This document shows positions 61,933 through 64,000 of a stretch of 64,000 bases of DNA, one piece after another. The stretch is from Flavobacterium gelatinilyticum (GTDB lineage Bacteria > Bacteroidota > Bacteroidia > Flavobacteriales > Flavobacteriaceae). The notes beneath the pieces were generated by a model. The model saw only the letters and a program-made list of their open reading frames with translations, searched no databases and had not been told where the DNA came from. The stretch lies in NCBI RefSeq assembly GCF_027111295.1, contig NZ_CP114287.1:3286001-3350000 (forward strand), given 5' to 3'. How positions within the stretch are numbered: the stretch's first letter is position 1; every line of letters begins with the position of its first letter. A program made the translations under genes and the position numbers.

Positions 61933-63453
61933 ATGAATACAATTAATGAATTTCTAAGTTTAGAAGAATTCGAGGCAATAATCTTTGGAAATCAAAAAGT
62001 TACAATTAGCGAAGTGGTTCTAAACCGAGTGAACGAAAGCTTTAATTTTCTAAAAGAATTCTCCGGAAACAAAGTAATTTACGGCGTAAATACCGGATTT
62101 GGGCCTATGGCTCAGTACAGAATTAAAGAATCCGATCAAATTCAGCTTCAATATAACTTAATCCGAAGCCACTCTTCCGGAACAGGAAAACCTTTAAGTC
62201 CGGCTTGTGCTAAAGCAGCGATATTAGCTAGATTGAATACACTTTCATTAGGAAATTCAGGAGTTCATCCTTCTGTAATTCATTTAATGGCAGAGTTAAT
62301 CAACAAAGATATTACACCTCTTATTTTCGAACACGGCGGTGTTGGGGCAAGCGGCGATTTAGTTCAGTTATCACACTTAGCTTTAGTTTTAATTGGCGAA
62401 GGCGAAGTTTTTTATAAAGGAGACAGAAGACCAACTCAGGAAGTTTTTGAAATTGAAGGTTTAAAACCAATTCAGGTAGAAATCAGAGAAGGTCTGGCGT
62501 TAATCAACGGAACTTCTGTAATGACCGGAATTGGCGTTGTAAATATTCATCATGCCAAAAAATTATTAGACTGGTCATTAAAATCTTCATGTGCAATCAA
62601 TGAACTGGTTCAGGCATATGATGATCATTTCTCTGCCGAATTAAACCAGACAAAACGCCATAAAGGACAACAGGAAGTGGCAGCGCAGATGCGTAAAAAT
62701 CTTTCCGACAGTACTTTGATCCGTAAAAGAGAAGACCATTTATATTCTGGTGAAAATACCGAGGAAATCTTCAAAGAAAAAGTTCAGGAATATTATTCTT
62801 TAAGATGTGTTCCTCAAATTCTTGGGCCGGTTTTAGAAACTATCAACAATGTAGCTTCTATTCTGGAAGACGAGTTTAACTCTGCAAATGACAACCCGAT
62901 TATCGACGTTAAAAACAAACACGTTTATCACGGAGGAAATTTCCACGGAGATTATATTTCGCTGGAAATGGATAAACTGAAAATCGTTATTACCAAATTA
63001 ACGATGCTGGCAGAACGTCAGTTGAATTATTTATTAAATTCAAAAATCAACGAATTACTGCCTCCTTTTGTAAATTTAGGAACATTAGGATTTAATTTCG
63101 GAATGCAGGGTGTACAGTTTACCGCAACCTCAACCACTGCCGAAAGCCAGATGTTATCGAACCCAATGTACGTACACAGCATCCCGAACAATAACGACAA
63201 TCAGGATATTGTAAGTATGGGAACAAATTCGGCTGTAATTACATCAAAAGTGATCGAAAATGCGTTTGAAGTATTAGCAATCGAGATGATCACCATTGTT
63301 CAGGCAATTGATTATTTAGGACAAAAAGACAAAGTTTCATCTGTAACCAAAAAATGGTACGATGATGTCCGCCAAATAATTCCAACATTTAAGGAAGATC
63401 AGGTTATGTATCCTTTTGTTCAAAACGTAAAAGATTATCTGATTAACAGTTAA
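61933..63453 (+). CDS. Tyrosine ammonia-lyase (HAL/PAL family)
   Basis: The 506-residue enzyme removes ammonia from an aromatic amino acid to give a cinnamate. The MIO cofactor triad A139-S140-G141 is in GGVGASGDLVQLSHLAL; the catalytic Tyr is in IYGVNTGFG (Y50); NDNPII and MQGVQFTATSTTAE follow. The overall sequence is very close, from memory, to the tyrosine ammonia-lyase of Flavobacterium johnsoniae, which supplies 4-coumarate for flexirubin pigments. The substrate-pocket pair reads S79-H80. The gene is divergent from the flavin oxidoreductase. Confidence 0.92.
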   Translation: MNTINEFLSLEEFEAIIFGNQKVTISEVVLNRVNESFNFLKEFSGNKVIYGVNTGFGPMAQYRIKESDQIQLQYNLIRSHSSGTGKPLSPACAKAAILARLNTLSLGNSGVHPSVIHLMAELINKDITPLIFEHGGVGASGDLVQLSHLALVLIGEGEVFYKGDRRPTQEVFEIEGLKPIQVEIREGLALINGTSVMTGIGVVNIHHAKKLLDWSLKSSCAINELVQAYDDHFSAELNQTKRHKGQQEVAAQMRKNLSDSTLIRKREDHLYSGENTEEIFKEKVQEYYSLRCVPQILGPVLETINNVASILEDEFNSANDNPIIDVKNKHVYHGGNFHGDYISLEMDKLKIVITKLTMLAERQLNYLLNSKINELLPPFVNLGTLGFNFGMQGVQFTATSTTAESQMLSNPMYVHSIPNNNDNQDIVSMGTNSAVITSKVIENAFEVLAIEMITIVQAIDYLGQKDKVSSVTKKWYDDVRQIIPTFKEDQVMYPFVQNVKDYLINS

Positions 63454-63492
63454 AATTTTTTACCCTATATTATTAATATTGAATTTTAAATC

Positions 63493-64000
63493 ATGAAAAA
63501 AACACTTATTTTTTTGCTGCTATTCTTTATTCAATTTGTTAATAGTCAAGAATTGGCATTAGTTAAAAAGAATTCAAAAATTGGATATATTTCCAAAGAC
63601 GGATCTTTTAAAATCGAACCTCAATACAAATCAGCCAGAAGTTTTTCTGAAGGTTTAGCAGCTGTTGAAAACGGCGGCAAATGGGGATATATAGACTCTA
63701 AAGGAAGCTGGGTAATTCCTGCTGATTTTAAAGATGCCAAAGATTTTAACAACGGAATAGCAATCGTACAGAAAGATAAGGAATGGGTTTATATTAATAC
63801 AAAAGGAGAAATCCAGAAAGCACCCGCTTCTGAAAAATTATATGATTTTAATGACGGTGTGGCTTTTATCAAACAAAACAATAAAATAGGGCTTATCAAT
63901 AACAAAATGGCTGTGGTTTTAGAACCAAAGTACGATATGATCAAACCTTTTGAAAATGGTTTTGCAAGGGTCGAACTAAACAAAAACTGGGGAATTATTA
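63493..64000 (+). CDS. WG-repeat protein, 3' end outside window
   Basis: From ATG 63493 the frame stays open to the window edge (169 codons). After a signal peptide (LLLFFIQFVNSQE) it has repeated units of about 23-25 residues with the form GYISKDGSFKIEPQYKSARSF, GYIDSKGSWVIPADFKDAKDF and GLINNKMAVVLEPKYDMIKPF, the WG beta-repeat pattern. Exported WG-repeat proteins in Bacteroidota are of unknown function. It lies 39 bases after the TAL gene and may be co-transcribed. Confidence 0.8.
   Translation, partial: MKKTLIFLLLFFIQFVNSQELALVKKNSKIGYISKDGSFKIEPQYKSARSFSEGLAAVENGGKWGYIDSKGSWVIPADFKDAKDFNNGIAIVQKDKEWVYINTKGEIQKAPASEKLYDFNDGVAFIKQNNKIGLINNKMAVVLEPKYDMIKPFENGFARVELNKNWGII

Noticed and set aside
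3000..64000. CRISPR arrays, insertion sequences, prophage genes
   Set aside because: No regularly spaced repeats, transposase or phage proteins were seen in any part of the window.

Overview
The window is chromosomal DNA from a Flavobacterium-like member of the Bacteroidota. It is AT-rich, has SusC/SusD genes, shows promoter elements of the Bacteroidota type (TTTG, about 20 bases, TAnnTTTG), and carries Bacteroidota-only families such as IPExxxVDY. The aromatic ammonia-lyase at the right end closely resembles, from memory, the tyrosine ammonia-lyase of Flavobacterium johnsoniae. No phage, insertion sequence, CRISPR array or rRNA gene was seen.

Left part (1-12.4 kb): a partial bleomycin-hydrolase-type peptidase, an AraC regulator and a CPBP membrane protease. 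They are followed by a minus-strand block of mostly exported proteins: a BamA/TamA-type barrel, a porin-like barrel, a membrane-anchored AraC regulator, a DUF4136 lipoprotein, a DUF2252 kinase-fold protein, another barrel, a HAD-phosphatase lipoprotein and a type I sulfatase. Housekeeping genes follow (12.8-27.6 kb): pyk, IPExxxVDY, rnc, fabF, acpP, purN, rnhA, an ECF sigma/anti-sigma pair, a PfkB kinase, a long purF, sodA/B, pth, rplY and prs. The purF-sod gap holds two near-identical 77-base elements that look like tandem small RNA genes; the first has a full promoter. A tRNA-Leu(CAA), an OsmC protein and a leucine-rich-repeat lipoprotein come next.

The centre (29.5-58.5 kb) is a complete L-arabinan system. 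One minus-strand locus runs susC, susD, then GH43, GH51, GH43, GH43, GH43, GH127 and GH51 enzymes. A second operon runs araB-araD-araA-galM. Divergent from susC is araR, a Nudix-type regulator with a degenerate catalytic box. Beyond it lies a GntR-LacI type regulator divergent from galM-galK-galT, then a sodium/sugar symporter.

By eye I found one operator family, TAARTGT-N7-ACAYTTA, at seven places: two before araB, two before susC, one before araR, one before the symporter and one orphan copy in the araR-gntR convergent gap. This ties the symporter to arabinose control and suggests a possible arabinose-regulated RNA. The galactose operon has a different, tandem operator.

The right end (58.7-64 kb) has an unrecognised secreted protein, a 42-residue protein, and a flavin-dependent oxidoreductase divergent from tyrosine ammonia-lyase (probably the edge of a flexirubin pigment cluster), and finally a partial WG-repeat protein.
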